This document shows positions 45,568 to 55,130 of a stretch of DNA of 64,000 nucleotides, piece after piece (the stretch's first letter is position 1; every line of letters starts with the position of its first letter). This DNA is from Datisca glomerata (taxonomy: Eukaryota; Streptophyta; Magnoliopsida; Cucurbitales; Datiscaceae). Both the position numbers and the translations under genes were made by a program. The stretch covers positions 1,145,524 through 1,209,523 of the forward strand of contig QANY01013855.1 in assembly GCA_003255025.1 (NCBI GenBank). The letters are read 5' to 3'. Below the pieces are notes generated by a model. The model made no database searches. It was not told the origin of the DNA and worked only from the letters and a program-made list of their open reading frames with translations.

Positions 45568-46728
45568 CTAAGTGGTGTGATATAACATGTATTGTCTAAG
45601 TCGATGAGCAACCCAGGCCAATGCACAACACGTTTTCTCCAACATCGAATAATTAGCCTCATAATTTGTGAACCTTTTGCTTAAATAGTATATTGCTTGT
45701 TCTTTCCTTCCAGAAGCGTCATGCTGACCAAGTACGCAACCCATGGATTTTTCTGTCACTGTAAGATACAAAATGAGTGGACGCCCTGGAGTTGGAGGAA
45801 CAAGTATGGGTGGATTTTGCAAGTATTGCTTGATCTTCTCAAAAGTAATTTGACAATCATCATTCCATCCTTCTGTATCACTTTTACGGAGAAGTTTAAA
45901 GATAGGTTCACAAGTTGCAGTTAGCTGTGAGATGAAACGGGCTATGTAATTTAATCTCCCCAAGAAACCTCTAACTTCCTTTTGAGTTTGAGGTGGTGGC
46001 ATATCAATGATGGCTCGAACCTTATCAGGGTCAACTTTTATTCCTTCCTTGCTCACGACAAAACCAGGTAGTTTCCCTGAAGACGTTGCGAATGTACATT
46101 TCATCGAGTTAAACTTTAACTAGAATTTTCTCAACCGTCTAAATAGTTTTCGTAGAGTGACCGTATGATATTCTCCTTGATGTGATTTGGCAATCATATC
46201 ATCAACGTACACTTTGATTTCTTTATGCATCATATCATGAAACAATGTTACCATTGCCCGCTGGTAAGTTGCCCTTGCATTCTTCAGACCAAATGGCATA
46301 ACCTTATAACAAAATGTACCCCATAAAGTTATAAAAGTCATCTTTTCACGGTCTTCAGGAGCCATTTTGATTTGGTTATACCCCGAAAAACCATCCATGA
46401 AAGAGAAGGTTGAATGTCCCGTAGTGTTATCTACTAAGACATCGATATGGGGTAATATAAAATTATCCTTGGGGCTTGCCCGATTTAAATCTCTATAATC
46501 GACGCACACCCTTACTTTCTCATTTTTCTTCAGCACTGGGACTATGTTAGCAACCAATTCAGGATATTTTGCTACTTCTAGAAAACCTGCATCTACTTGC
46601 TTTTTAACTTCTTCTTTGATCTGTACCAGCATGTCTGATTTCATTTTCCTTAACTTTTGTAACACTGGTTTACTTTCGGGCATAAGTGGCAAATGATGAA
46701 CCACGATATCAGTGTCAAGACCTGGCAT
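45568..46728 (-). pseudogene. gypsy-3 reverse transcriptase and first RNase H
   Basis: Two in-frame pieces, 46,728-46,120 and 46,104-45,568, separated only by a TAG. The first holds FLEVAKYPELVANIVPVLKK, VCVDYRDLNRASPKDNF, FSFMDGFSGYNQI, VMPFGLKNARATYQ and the intact catalytic box YVDD (46,198-46,209). The second holds PPPQTQKEVRGFLGRLNYIA, PILVPPTPGRPLILYLTV and the RNase H start, EQAIYYLSKRFTNYEANYS. A TAA ends it before 45,555. RT copies the element RNA into DNA in the particle. Confidence 0.93.
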
Positions 46729-47020
46729 ATCTTGGTAAGACCTGCAAAGATATCAATTTACTCTTTGAGTAAGTTAATTAATTCTCGGCGGCCTTGGCTT
46801 GTCATAGAAGTGCCGATTTGGACTTCTTTCGTCTCTCCCTCCAATCCCAAATTTATCACATCCGTTAACTCTTGATATAGTTGAGTTATTTTTTCATCTG
46901 ACTCTACCATTTTTAACATTTCCGGAGATGGTTCGAAATTATCCTCGTCACTTTCACCTGACTCTACGCTAAGAATGGGATTGTCAAAGTTGTTGCTTAT
47001 GCTCTTATTTTCAAAATCAT
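46729..47020 (-). pseudogene. gypsy-3 pol segment just before RT
   Basis: Reads VESGESDEDNFEPSPEMLKM, TDVINLGLEGETKEVQIG and SQGRRELINLLKE, then a TAA (LLKE-stop-IDIFA) and a one-base frameshift before RSYQDMPGLDTDIVVHHL. It is the linker that normally leads into RT in this family. It follows the intron-like block. Confidence 0.8.
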
Positions 47021-47340
47021 CGTTTTCGAACCTGAATCGGATTATTAGATGAAAAGAAGGCGAAAGAGAAAAAAAATAAAATAAATAAACAAAGCATGAG
47101 TATGGACAACATTTCAGAAATGGAAAAAGAAGACATAGAAGGAAGAAAGAAAAAGAAACTGGAATTATATTTATCATCAGAAAAAGGAGACGAAACAAGT
47201 TTTTTAGATTTTCATTCAAAAAGATGACATGAAATAGACGAGAACATAGGCCCATAACAATGAAATTTCTAAGGCATTGGGTATAATCATTAGAATTTTG
47301 GCATGAACACATTACTCTTAAAAATTTTCGAGAAGCATTG
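47021..47340 (-). other. Intron-like block in gypsy-3 pol
   Basis: On the minus strand the linker coding stops at LPMLLENF near 47,321 and coding of the next conserved block starts near 47,015. Between them is T-rich sequence without conservation. It ends in a long pyrimidine tract, a TCTAATAAT branch-point-like site and ATTCAG. A GTAATG lies near 47,308 as a possible donor. Ogre-type elements are known to carry a spliced intron between protease and RT. Splicing here is inferred. Confidence 0.55.
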
Positions 47341-48528
47341 GTAGTTCGGTGACGTCCCAATTGTTAAGTTCATGATCTGAATCGTATCGAAAAACCAAGT
47401 CCTCTGTACTTGAACTTGATGATTTTCCCAGGATTGCGGATATTGAAAGCTCGGCGATATCATCTTCAAGGTTGTACTGCTCTACTATAACCGGTTCTTC
47501 GAATGAAATTCCTCCACTTCTAAAGGATTTAGAAATATGGGGTATGATTGCCATTTCCACATCGAATTCCTTATTTTCAAGCCTAGCAATCCTTTTTTCT
47601 TTCTTTTGAGCCTCCACTCTCCCTCTATCAGCCTTGGTCGGTCTAAATCTAAGTCCAAACCTTTGTTCATTCTTGTCCTAGTCAATTAACTTTTTTCTGC
47701 CTTGATGCTCACTCCCAAGTACCTTACCTGGCTGGTATCCCCCTTTGATCATCAACCTTGCAATCATCTGAGATGCTTTTGATAGTTTGGCGTTGGAGAT
47801 GGTTTCCCACTAGCAACAAACGTGGTGTTCGCAATCTCAAATGGTCGAAATGAGCACTCCAATGCTTCCTCTGCCGCCTCGACATATGGCATGGTGGCTG
47901 GCTTGGATACCAAAAAATCTTCTTCCCCATATATACAAATGAGTTTATGATCCATTATGAATTTCATCTTTTGATGTAAGGAAGAATGTACTGCCCCAGC
48001 AGAGTGAATCCATGGTCGACCCAAAAGGAAACTGTACGCTGGATTTATGTCCATCACTTGGAAAACAATATTGAATATGCATGGTCCAATTCGGATAGGT
48101 ATCTCTATGTCTCCGATTACTTCTCTTCGGGTACCGTCGAATGCTCTTACTATCATCATGCTCGGCCGCATATGTGTCGCGTCCACTGGGAGCTTTGCTA
48201 GTGTGGATCTTGGCATTACATTTAGAGATGAGCCGTTATCAATCAATACTTTTGCAACAATATAATCCCTAGATTTTACGGATATATGTAAAGCTCTGGT
48301 GTGCCCAGTACCATCGGCCGGGATTTCATCATCTATGAAAGTGATAAAATTCAGTGCGGTAATATTTCCCACAATTTCACTCAACTTTTCCACCGTAATG
48401 TCATGACAGAGATATGCTTGATTCAAAACCTTCAATAATGCTTGGCGATGTGGTTCAGAATTCAGAAAGAGTGGCAGTAAGGATATGCGAGCAGGTAAGC
48501 GATTGTTTGATGAGCTTAAAAAATTCAC
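47318..48528 (-). pseudogene. gypsy-3 aspartic protease and linker
   Basis: 48,528-47,764 is open. DITVEKLSEIVGNITALNFI is followed by the active site LIDNGSSLNV (D-N-G at residues 97-99), then GDIEIPIRIGPCIFNIVFQV, YSFLLGRPWIHSAGAVHSSL and LICIYGEEDFLV. The linker continues in other frames (47,930-47,724 and 47,617-47,318; EKRIARLENKEFDVEM). The protease reading overlaps the end of the gag reading in a different frame. In related elements gag and protease are read through, so this overlap is probably a frameshift lesion near 48,500. Confidence 0.87.
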
Positions 48529-50989
48529 ATACTTCTTCTTCAGACACTGCTCTTTCTTTCTCCGTACCTCTTATTATATATGGGTCTATCACTTGGCCGC
48601 CATGCATTTCTCCTTGGAATTCATGACCATTGTCTCCTTCTTTGGCCTTCCCTTTCCTTTGCCTTTCAAACACATCGCTTTTATCCGTTTTCAAAACTTC
48701 TAGCATGTAGCATCTGCCAATCCTCGTCATCCCACCTACTCCCGAAATATTAGTTATGGGGAGATCGAGGTCAGACAGATTTAGCTCTTGGGTTTTGTCG
48801 TTACTGCTTGTAATAACCTCATATCCGTACATCCAGGGTACTGCTCTTGAATCTTTGTAAGCGAACGCACCCGGTATTTGAATGGTGATAGGCATCGGAG
48901 CATAAGACGTAGTGGTGCGAGTTGACTTTTCCTCGTAATGTATTGTGAGAGGTTTTGGGATATAGGATGACATTTCAACATTAACTTCAGATGATTCTTT
49001 AGTTATCATGAGGACTAAAGAGTCATCTTCTTGGTATTCCCTTTCTCCTTTATGACTTATCGTAAGTATCTTTGCATCCAACAACTTTTGCACTTCCTTT
49101 TTAAAATCAGCACACTCCTCAATTGTATGCCCCGTCACCTTCTTATGAAACAAACAATCGAAGTCATGCATAGGCTTCCTAGAAACGCACTCATCCTCTG
49201 AGCGTGTTGGGTAGGTGTACCCTGCTCTAGAAAGAAGATGGAAAAGTGTTTCCATTGACGTGCTCACATCTTCCACGTCCCTCTTTCCATATGAAAAATA
49301 TTCCTCAATTGCATTCACGGCAGGATTCCCATGATTTGGTAGAGGGTTGGAATTGATATCTGGATTCCCATTTGCCTTTTTGAAATTCAACCATCCAGCC
49401 TTGATCAGTGCCTGTACTCTACCTTTTAATGCCGTGCAATTCTCAGTCGAATGTCCCACTGCCCCAGCATGATACTCACAGCGAGCAGTCGGATCATACC
49501 ACCTTGGGTATGGTGGTTGTAGAGGTTCATAAGGAATTGGCACCAATTGATTATTCCGTATCAATTGAGGTAAGAGTTCTGTATATGACATGGGGATTGG
49601 ATCATATTGGATAAAACGTTGATTATTTCTATTTCCCCTCAGAGGCTGATCAGCCTGACCAATATTTTGCTGGTGGGCCGGTGGTCTGAAACCGGGCCTT
49701 GGGTTATTTTGAAATGTTGATTGTTGAGAGTGATAATTGTACGGAATTTGTGAGGTATTAGCCACGTATGATGTCGTAGACTTGGGTCCTTCCCCATACT
49801 TTGAAAATCCTGATCCCGGGTTCGCAGCTTGTGATGGGTACCCGGAATTGATCATCTGCACATCCCCTTCTTTTCGCTTCAATGGAGGCCCCTTTTTTAC
49901 TGACGATGTATCTGATATAATTTCCAAAATTCTTCCATTCTTTATCCCATACTCAATCCTTTCACCGATCACTATGATGTCAGAGAAGTTGTTTGAAGCG
50001 TTTCCAATCATTCTGTCATAGAATGGAGGTCTCAAGGTGTTAATAAACATTCCAGCCATCTCCTTGTCTGACAATGGGGGGTGTACCTGAGCAGCTAACT
50101 CCCTCCACCTTTGTGCATATTCTTTAAAGCCTTCTGTAGGTTTTTTTTCCATCCTTTGTAAGTCCAAACGATCAGGGGCTATGTCTATGTTGTACTTATA
50201 TTGTCTTAAAAAAGCATCTGCTAGATCTTTCCACCTTCGAATATGTTGGTTATCCAATTGGATATACCAACGAGATGCGGCTCCCATCAGGCTATCTTGA
50301 AAGAAATGAATCAGCAGCTTATCATCATTTGCACAAGCAGCCATTTTTCTGCAGTACATAATAAGGTGACTTCTGGGGCACGTACTACCATCATATTTTT
50401 CAAACTCAGGTAGTTTGAATTTATGTGGGATGTTCACATCAGGGACCAAACATAATTGGGTGGCATCAATGGTACCGTATACATCAGAACCTTCAATAGC
50501 ACGTAATCTCTCCTCCAGAAAGTCCAATTTATCTTTCGATCGTGGGTCATCACTTGGCTTGGTAATAGGCTTATGTATCTTTAGGTCATCAACATCGGTT
50601 ATGATGATTGGCTCGTTAACAAGTTCGCCTTGTGGAGTGAAAGTCTGGTTGTGACCACATGCCATCGCGGATGGGTTGTACCCAGTTTTTCCTGTCTGCA
50701 TTGTTTCCTGGACATTTGGAAATGGATGATGCTGGATATTTATTGGTGGTGAAGCGTGCTGAAACTGGTCAACCTGATGACGTTGATATGTTGGAGTGAA
50801 CCCAGGAGGGTAAAGTGGAGTATCGTTTGGCAGTTGATTTTGTGATGATTGAGCTCCTTGCGGATTTTCAAAACAAGCCTTTCCCTTACTTGCGGCCAAG
50901 AGTTCGAGGACTTTAGCCATTTGCTCTTTTAGCTCCCTAATCTCTTCCTTCATTTCCTCTCGTGATTGCTCTCTTTCTTGCTCGTCCAT
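48455..50989 (-). CDS. gypsy-3 gag (844 residues, open)
   Basis: The longest open frame in the window. The ATG at 50,989 starts MDEQEREQSREEMKEEIREL, a short coiled-coil start, then a Pro/Gln-rich part, and the capsid core near residues 150-370 (EERLRAIEGSDVYGTIDATQ, SDSLMG-like DSLMGAASRWY, DLADAFLRQYKYN, FKEYAQRWRELAAQV). Two C/H clusters follow, CEYHAGAVGHSTENC near residue 480 and CLFHKKVTGHTIEECADF near residue 610, both candidate zinc-binding motifs. The last residues after KLIKQS are out of frame relative to the protease. The product would assemble the particle. Confidence 0.9.
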   Translation of the reverse strand: MDEQEREQSREEMKEEIRELKEQMAKVLELLAASKGKACFENPQGAQSSQNQLPNDTPLYPPGFTPTYQRHQVDQFQHASPPINIQHHPFPNVQETMQTGKTGYNPSAMACGHNQTFTPQGELVNEPIIITDVDDLKIHKPITKPSDDPRSKDKLDFLEERLRAIEGSDVYGTIDATQLCLVPDVNIPHKFKLPEFEKYDGSTCPRSHLIMYCRKMAACANDDKLLIHFFQDSLMGAASRWYIQLDNQHIRRWKDLADAFLRQYKYNIDIAPDRLDLQRMEKKPTEGFKEYAQRWRELAAQVHPPLSDKEMAGMFINTLRPPFYDRMIGNASNNFSDIIVIGERIEYGIKNGRILEIISDTSSVKKGPPLKRKEGDVQMINSGYPSQAANPGSGFSKYGEGPKSTTSYVANTSQIPYNYHSQQSTFQNNPRPGFRPPAHQQNIGQADQPLRGNRNNQRFIQYDPIPMSYTELLPQLIRNNQLVPIPYEPLQPPYPRWYDPTARCEYHAGAVGHSTENCTALKGRVQALIKAGWLNFKKANGNPDINSNPLPNHGNPAVNAIEEYFSYGKRDVEDVSTSMETLFHLLSRAGYTYPTRSEDECVSRKPMHDFDCLFHKKVTGHTIEECADFKKEVQKLLDAKILTISHKGEREYQEDDSLVLMITKESSEVNVEMSSYIPKPLTIHYEEKSTRTTTSYAPMPITIQIPGAFAYKDSRAVPWMYGYEVITSSNDKTQELNLSDLDLPITNISGVGGMTRIGRCYMLEVLKTDKSDVFERQRKGKAKEGDNGHEFQGEMHGGQVIDPYIIRGTEKERAVSEEEVCEFFKLIKQSLTCSHILTATLSEF

Positions 50990-51247
50990 GACCCTAACTT
51001 GAGCTCGAGTTCGATAGGGATGTCGAAGTTGTCGGGCTATCTTTGAAAAATTTCTTTAAAATAAAAATAAAGCAATGAGATGTGGATTTTTGCTAATAAA
51101 AAGAAGAAATAATGAGAGTAAACTTATGCATGAGAAATGATACTGCGCAAAGTGAAAGTTCTAAAGTAATCAATTTCATTCAATTAGTAGAGCCATCCAC
51201 TACATTTGAGTATGTAGAAGTCAATTACATTACTTCATAACATGAGT

Positions 51248-52192
51248 TCATACAAAACGACCAAAATGACCCAAATCCCGGTTGACCTCTTCCAAAAATT
51301 TAGACAAGTTCTCCCCATTAGGATGGATGGGCAAGACATTTGTTTTCAAAAATGAAGCTTGTTCCGCCAAATTGCCCGCTCTCACAGCCATGCCTTTAAG
51401 CCATTCCACAGCCTGCCCAGATCGTTGTCGAATCGAGTTGTACTCTTGTTGTAGCAACTGATAATCATATCTCAGTATATCAACATTAGCGTCATTGTTT
51501 CTTGCCAACCTTTCTGCCACGTTCTGATAAGCTCTAACTTGGTGCTCAAGGCTTGCGATGACTTTCAATAACTCTTCGGAATCATTTGTTGACTCAGTCT
51601 TTTTAAGTTTCTGATTCTCTAAATCAACTTGTAAATTATCAACGATTCGTCGTAAGGCGTCATATTGCTCTTCTAACTCGACGATGTACGCATTTTTCTT
51701 ATCAACAGTTCCCTTCACCTCTTCTAGAATTTCTCGTACCAGTTTATTTTCCCTCTCTAACTTCACAATTTGATCCTCTTGTTCGTAGATTACCCCTCGC
51801 AAGTTCTTATTGTCTTCCGCCATCTTTCTAATTTTGTTGCCCAATTGGCGAGTATCAGTTCCCAACTCTGAGTTTTTCCGCTTTAGATACGCCTGATCCT
51901 CAACCTTATTTCTTAACTCTTTGAGTCGTTCTTCAGCTTCGATTCTGTGCTTCTCAGACAAATTCGCCTCGACTGCTAGTCGTCTGTTTTCTTCCAAAAG
52001 GGCAAGAACTTTTTGACGCTCCTCATATAACTCATCTAGCTCCTCCTTTTTAGCAATCTTTTGATGAACTTCTAGTGATTTGGCTGATGGTACATCCCCA
52101 ATTGGTAAGGCAATAATTATTTTATTTTTATTACTCTCAAGCCATGCTTCATACTCCTTTGTGCAGTTCATGCGATTCTTTTCATTTCGCAT
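51248..52192 (-). CDS. Coiled-coil ORF upstream of gypsy-3 gag (Tat/Ogre extra ORF, C-terminal part)
   Basis: 314 residues, rich in Glu, Lys, Leu, Arg and Asn. It shows long heptad-like stretches (ERQKVLALLEENRRLAVEA, LERENKLVREILEEV, EQYDALRRIVDNLQVDLE) and ends with a less charged tail. No enzyme motif. Ogre-type elements are known to carry an additional ORF before gag, of unknown function. Here the N-terminal part is probably missing, because the reading starts close to the truncated LTR. Spacing to gag is about 260 bases. Confidence 0.7.
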   Translation of the reverse strand: MRNEKNRMNCTKEYEAWLESNKNKIIIALPIGDVPSAKSLEVHQKIAKKEELDELYEERQKVLALLEENRRLAVEANLSEKHRIEAEERLKELRNKVEDQAYLKRKNSELGTDTRQLGNKIRKMAEDNKNLRGVIYEQEDQIVKLERENKLVREILEEVKGTVDKKNAYIVELEEQYDALRRIVDNLQVDLENQKLKKTESTNDSEELLKVIASLEHQVRAYQNVAERLARNNDANVDILRYDYQLLQQEYNSIRQRSGQAVEWLKGMAVRAGNLAEQASFLKTNVLPIHPNGENLSKFLEEVNRDLGHFGRFV

Positions 52193-52214
52193 CCTTCTTG
52201 TTATTTTCCAAGAG

Positions 52215-52463
52215 CATGCTTCATACTCAATTCCTATTTATAGGCAAAATTAGGGTTTGCCTTTTTTACTTTTAGTCTTTTTTCAATTTTTATTTTTTTA
52301 GTCCTTTTTTTTCAATTTTTACTTTTTAGTATTTGGACCACTTTTCTTATTTTAGTATTGGATTAGTTTTCAAATTATACATATAGTCTTGGATTATTAT
52401 AAGAGCCAAAATATAAAGCATGTATATTTCATGTATTAGGCCGGATAAAATATGGTATCTACA
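52215..52463 (-). repeat. gypsy-3 5' LTR, truncated to about 240 bp
   Basis: Matches the first 240 bases of the 3' LTR (41,870-42,114), including TATAAATA, and starts TGTAGATACC at 52,463. The rest of the LTR, the PBS and the start of the upstream ORF are missing. At the break, CATGCTTCATACTC occurs at 52,215-52,228 and again at 52,143-52,156. Confidence 0.88.
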
Positions 52464-52468
52464 CCTAA

Positions 52469-53010
52469 CAATGACTATATCTGATATTGCCTTCTCCATC
52501 AATAAATTAAGTCTATTTCTCAAATCTCCTACTTCACATCATTGGGAGGCCTGCAAACGGGTTCTAAGGTATCAAAATTCTACTCTAGATTTTGGTTTGC
52601 ACTCTCTCTCTCCCCCTCTCTCTATCTCTCTCTCCCTTAAAGGGTTTACTGATGCTGACTAGGCTAGTTGTTTGGATGATAGAAGATCTACTAGGGGAAA
52701 TCCTATTATCTGGAGCTCTAAAAAGCAATTTGTGGTAGCTCATTCAAGTGTAGAATATGAGTACAGATCCTTGGCCTCTACTGCTACTGAGCTATTGTGG
52801 ATAGAATATTTGTTTTCTAAATTAAAATTTTATGTTTCAACTTGTCCAATCTTATGGTATGATAACATTAATGTAGGTTTACTTGCCTCTAATCCTGTTT
52901 TCCCCTCAAGGATAAATCACATAGAGATGGATGTCCAGTTTATTCGGGAAAAGTACTTGCTAAGCAGCTTATTATCGAATATATTTCCATTGATTTCCAG
53001 ATAGCATACA
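52469..53010 (+). pseudogene. copia-2 RNase H remnant
   Basis: SDIAFSINKLSLFLKSPTSHHWEAC leads to VLRYQNSTLDFGLHS, then an expanded CT repeat (52,597-52,640) that encodes Ser/Leu/Pro filler absent from copia-1. GFTDAD and a TAG follow, then DDRRSTRG, IWSSKKQFVVAHSSVEYEY, TATELLWIEYLFS and WYDNINVGLLASNP. The frame is lost near 52,960. Confidence 0.85.
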
Positions 53011-53074
53011 TTCTTACCAAGCCCCTACCTCAACAAAAGTTTGAAGTGCTAAGGTCCAATCTTCTCCTTTTCGC

Positions 53075-53085
53075 TTGAAGGGGAA
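53075..53085 (+). promoter_or_regulatory. Polypurine tract of copia-2
   Basis: TTGAAGGGGAA directly before the LTR start TGATAGAGAAGC. Confidence 0.85.
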
Positions 53086-53359
53086 TGATAGAGAAGCTCA
53101 TGTTAATGATGATCATAGTCATGCTTATGATAGTGAAGCTTACTGTGATGCTCATGTTAGTGAAACATTGTAGCTAACTGTTAGTTAGTGAAACAGTTTA
53201 GCTAACTGTTAGTTAGTTAAACTAGTTAGTTAGTCGAGCCTATTATTCTTCAGACTGTGTTAATATATATTATTGTAATGTGTATAGTTTTGTCAATTAA
53301 TGAGAATTCATTTTGCCTTTCATTGAACTCTCTCTCTCTCTTTGTATGTTCGATTCTCA
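53086..53359 (+). repeat. copia-2 3' LTR (274 bp, complete)
   Basis: Starts TGATAGAGAAGCTCA and ends TTCTCA. It contains repeated TAGCTAACTGTTAGTTAGT units and a (CT)n tract. It is followed directly by P450 exon sequence. Confidence 0.9.
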
Positions 53360-55130
53360 TCTTGTCGGCATTTTTCAACAAGTTGTTCTAACCTCATAAA
53401 CAGATGATGAAATATTGGCTCTTGATATTTTTTTGAGCTAGATGTAGCACCAGAGTTCCAAAATCTAGCAGGGGATATTATTGCTAAGACAAATTTTGGT
53501 AGCATCTATGACGAGGGAAAGAAGAAATTTGAACTTTAGAAAGAAAAAGTTGTCTTGGTGCTTGAAGCCTATCATGGCACTTACATCCCTGGTTTTTGGT
53601 AGAATCTCAAACATATCTAATAAAAAGGAAAAATTACTATAGAACTATATATGTCAGTATGAAATTGATCGTGATGATTAATTATTTCGGCAGGTACTTA
53701 CCAACGAAGAAGAATAGGAAAAGATATAAAATAGTCTGTTAAATAAAAAGTGATACTACGAGATATGATCAGAATGAAAGAATAGGTTGTGAAAATTAGT
53801 TCACCAGAAAGCAATTAATTATTTCGGCAGGTACTTATCAACGAAGAAGAATAGGAGAAGATATAAAATAGATTGTTAAATAAAAAGTGATACTACGAGA
53901 TATGATCCATATGAAAGAATAGGCTGTGAAAATTGGTTCACCATAAAGCAATGACTTATTGGGATTATTGTTGCAATGCAAAGATGAAAGTGATCTGTTA
54001 TAGACTTATGACAATAGAAGAAGTGCTAGAAGAGTGTAAATTATTTTACTTTGCTGGCCAAGAGACTACCACCAATCTGCTCACATGGACACTGATCCCT
54101 TTATCAATGCATCCAAATTGGCAAGAAAAGACAAGACAAGAGGCGTTGAACATTTCCGGAAAGGAGAACCTAATTATGAAGCTACTACCCATCTTAAGAG
54201 CACGTTATGAGTGGAAGAATTTAACCACCATGCCAAAACATCTTTTCAAGTTTCTTTTTCTTTTTTGAAACAAGCATATAGCATAAGAACTAAACGAGAA
54301 AGTCATTAACAAACGGGGGTGCTGGCTGCCTCCAAATAACAACATCATCAATAGAGATACTGAGGGCTAATCTGCAGGCGGCTTTGTTACAAGGGTGATA
54401 AATGTGCCTACAGATTGGGTGGTTCAAACAAGTTTTTATCCAATTAGAATCGTAACTTTTGAGTATGTTAGATGACCGACCCACAAAAAATATTTTGGAA
54501 AATAACCTAATTTTTCAAATTAAAATTTTAACCCCTTTGGTTCCAGAAAGATAATTTTATCCTTAACTACTTAAAGAGTCCAAGTCTTCAAGTAGTGCCT
54601 TATATGTTGAGCAATGAGCACAGCTTGAACCTTCAAGTAGTAGAGGATAAAAAGATCCTTTATCATGGCAAAATAGCATAAAATTCTAACCTTTAAGAAT
54701 TGAAGTCATTTTTCCAATATAAATTTTCCTTTGAGTATTCATTTCCAACTCTCCCCAAAGTAATTTAGTCTAGCTAAACTAAAACTCGAGTATTAATTAA
54801 CTGACAAGAACGTTCTTCGCATAAACGTCGAATATTAACATAATCAAGCTTACTTCTATGCACCAATGGTAATCTTTATTGCCTTAAATTTTCAGGTAAC
54901 AATGATACATACTACATGAAGTTCTAAGATCATATCCACCAGTAACTGCTCTATTTCGGCAAACTAGCCAAAAAACCAATATACAAGGAATGTCATGCCT
55001 ATACCACCAGGGGTCGAATTTTACCTTCCAATTAATGCTGCTGCTACATCATGAACCACGATACTGTGGCGAAAATACAGAAGAATTCGATCCAGGGTGA
55101 TCTTCTGAGGGGTCCAAGAATATATGTAAT
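53360..55130 (+). pseudogene. CYP72A-like cytochrome P450 pseudogene (copy B)
   Basis: The first exon fragment at 53,360-53,640, with frame changes, reads SAFFNKLF, PEFQNLAGDIIAKTNFGSIY, EGKKKFEL, KVVLVLEAYHGTYIPGF. After a short intron, FLPTKKNR-type residues start an exon that is tandemly duplicated. The I-helix exon (about 53,950-54,200) has [20 protein letters not shown] with an intact AGQETT (54,053-54,070), then [20 protein letters not shown]. After an intron, a K-helix exon reads YILHEVLRSYPPVTALFRQT (ExxR at 54,918-54,929) and then IPPGVEFYLP and ENTEEFDP near 55,075. The N-terminal membrane anchor and the haem-binding Cys exon are absent. These enzymes oxidise small plant metabolites at the ER. 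Confidence 0.92.
53678..53951 (+). repeat. Tandem duplication of 137 bp in the P450 pseudogene
   Basis: Units at 53,678-53,814 and 53,815-53,951 each begin TTAATTATTTCGGCAGGTAC, so each carries a splice-acceptor-like end and the exon start. Copy A (11,620-11,755) has only one unit, so the duplication came after the two P450 copies separated. Confidence 0.88.

Larger units (their letters stand above)
40270..52463 (-). mobile_element. gypsy-3: large Tat/Ogre-like Ty3/gypsy element nested in copia-2
   Basis: Flanked by CCTAA on both sides. On the minus strand the order is: 5' LTR fragment (52,463-52,222), coiled-coil ORF, gag, protease, intron-like block, RT, two RNase H domains, integrase, 3' UTR with tandem repeats, polypurine tract, 3' LTR (42,114-40,270). 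An extra ORF before gag, a dual RNase H and an intron-like block before RT are known traits of Tat/Ogre elements. It is about 12.2 kb, including a 220-bp sequence gap. The LTR ends read TG...AC rather than TG...CA. Confidence 0.93.
52464..53359 (+). mobile_element. copia-2, right part
   Basis: Resumes after the second CCTAA with the RNase H region, the polypurine tract and a full 3' LTR. It continues the reading broken at 40,269. Confidence 0.92.

Noticed and set aside
48455..50989. The 844-residue frame as a host gene
   Set aside because: Its content, its position next to protease and RT, and the decayed copy at 789-2430 show that it is retrotransposon gag.
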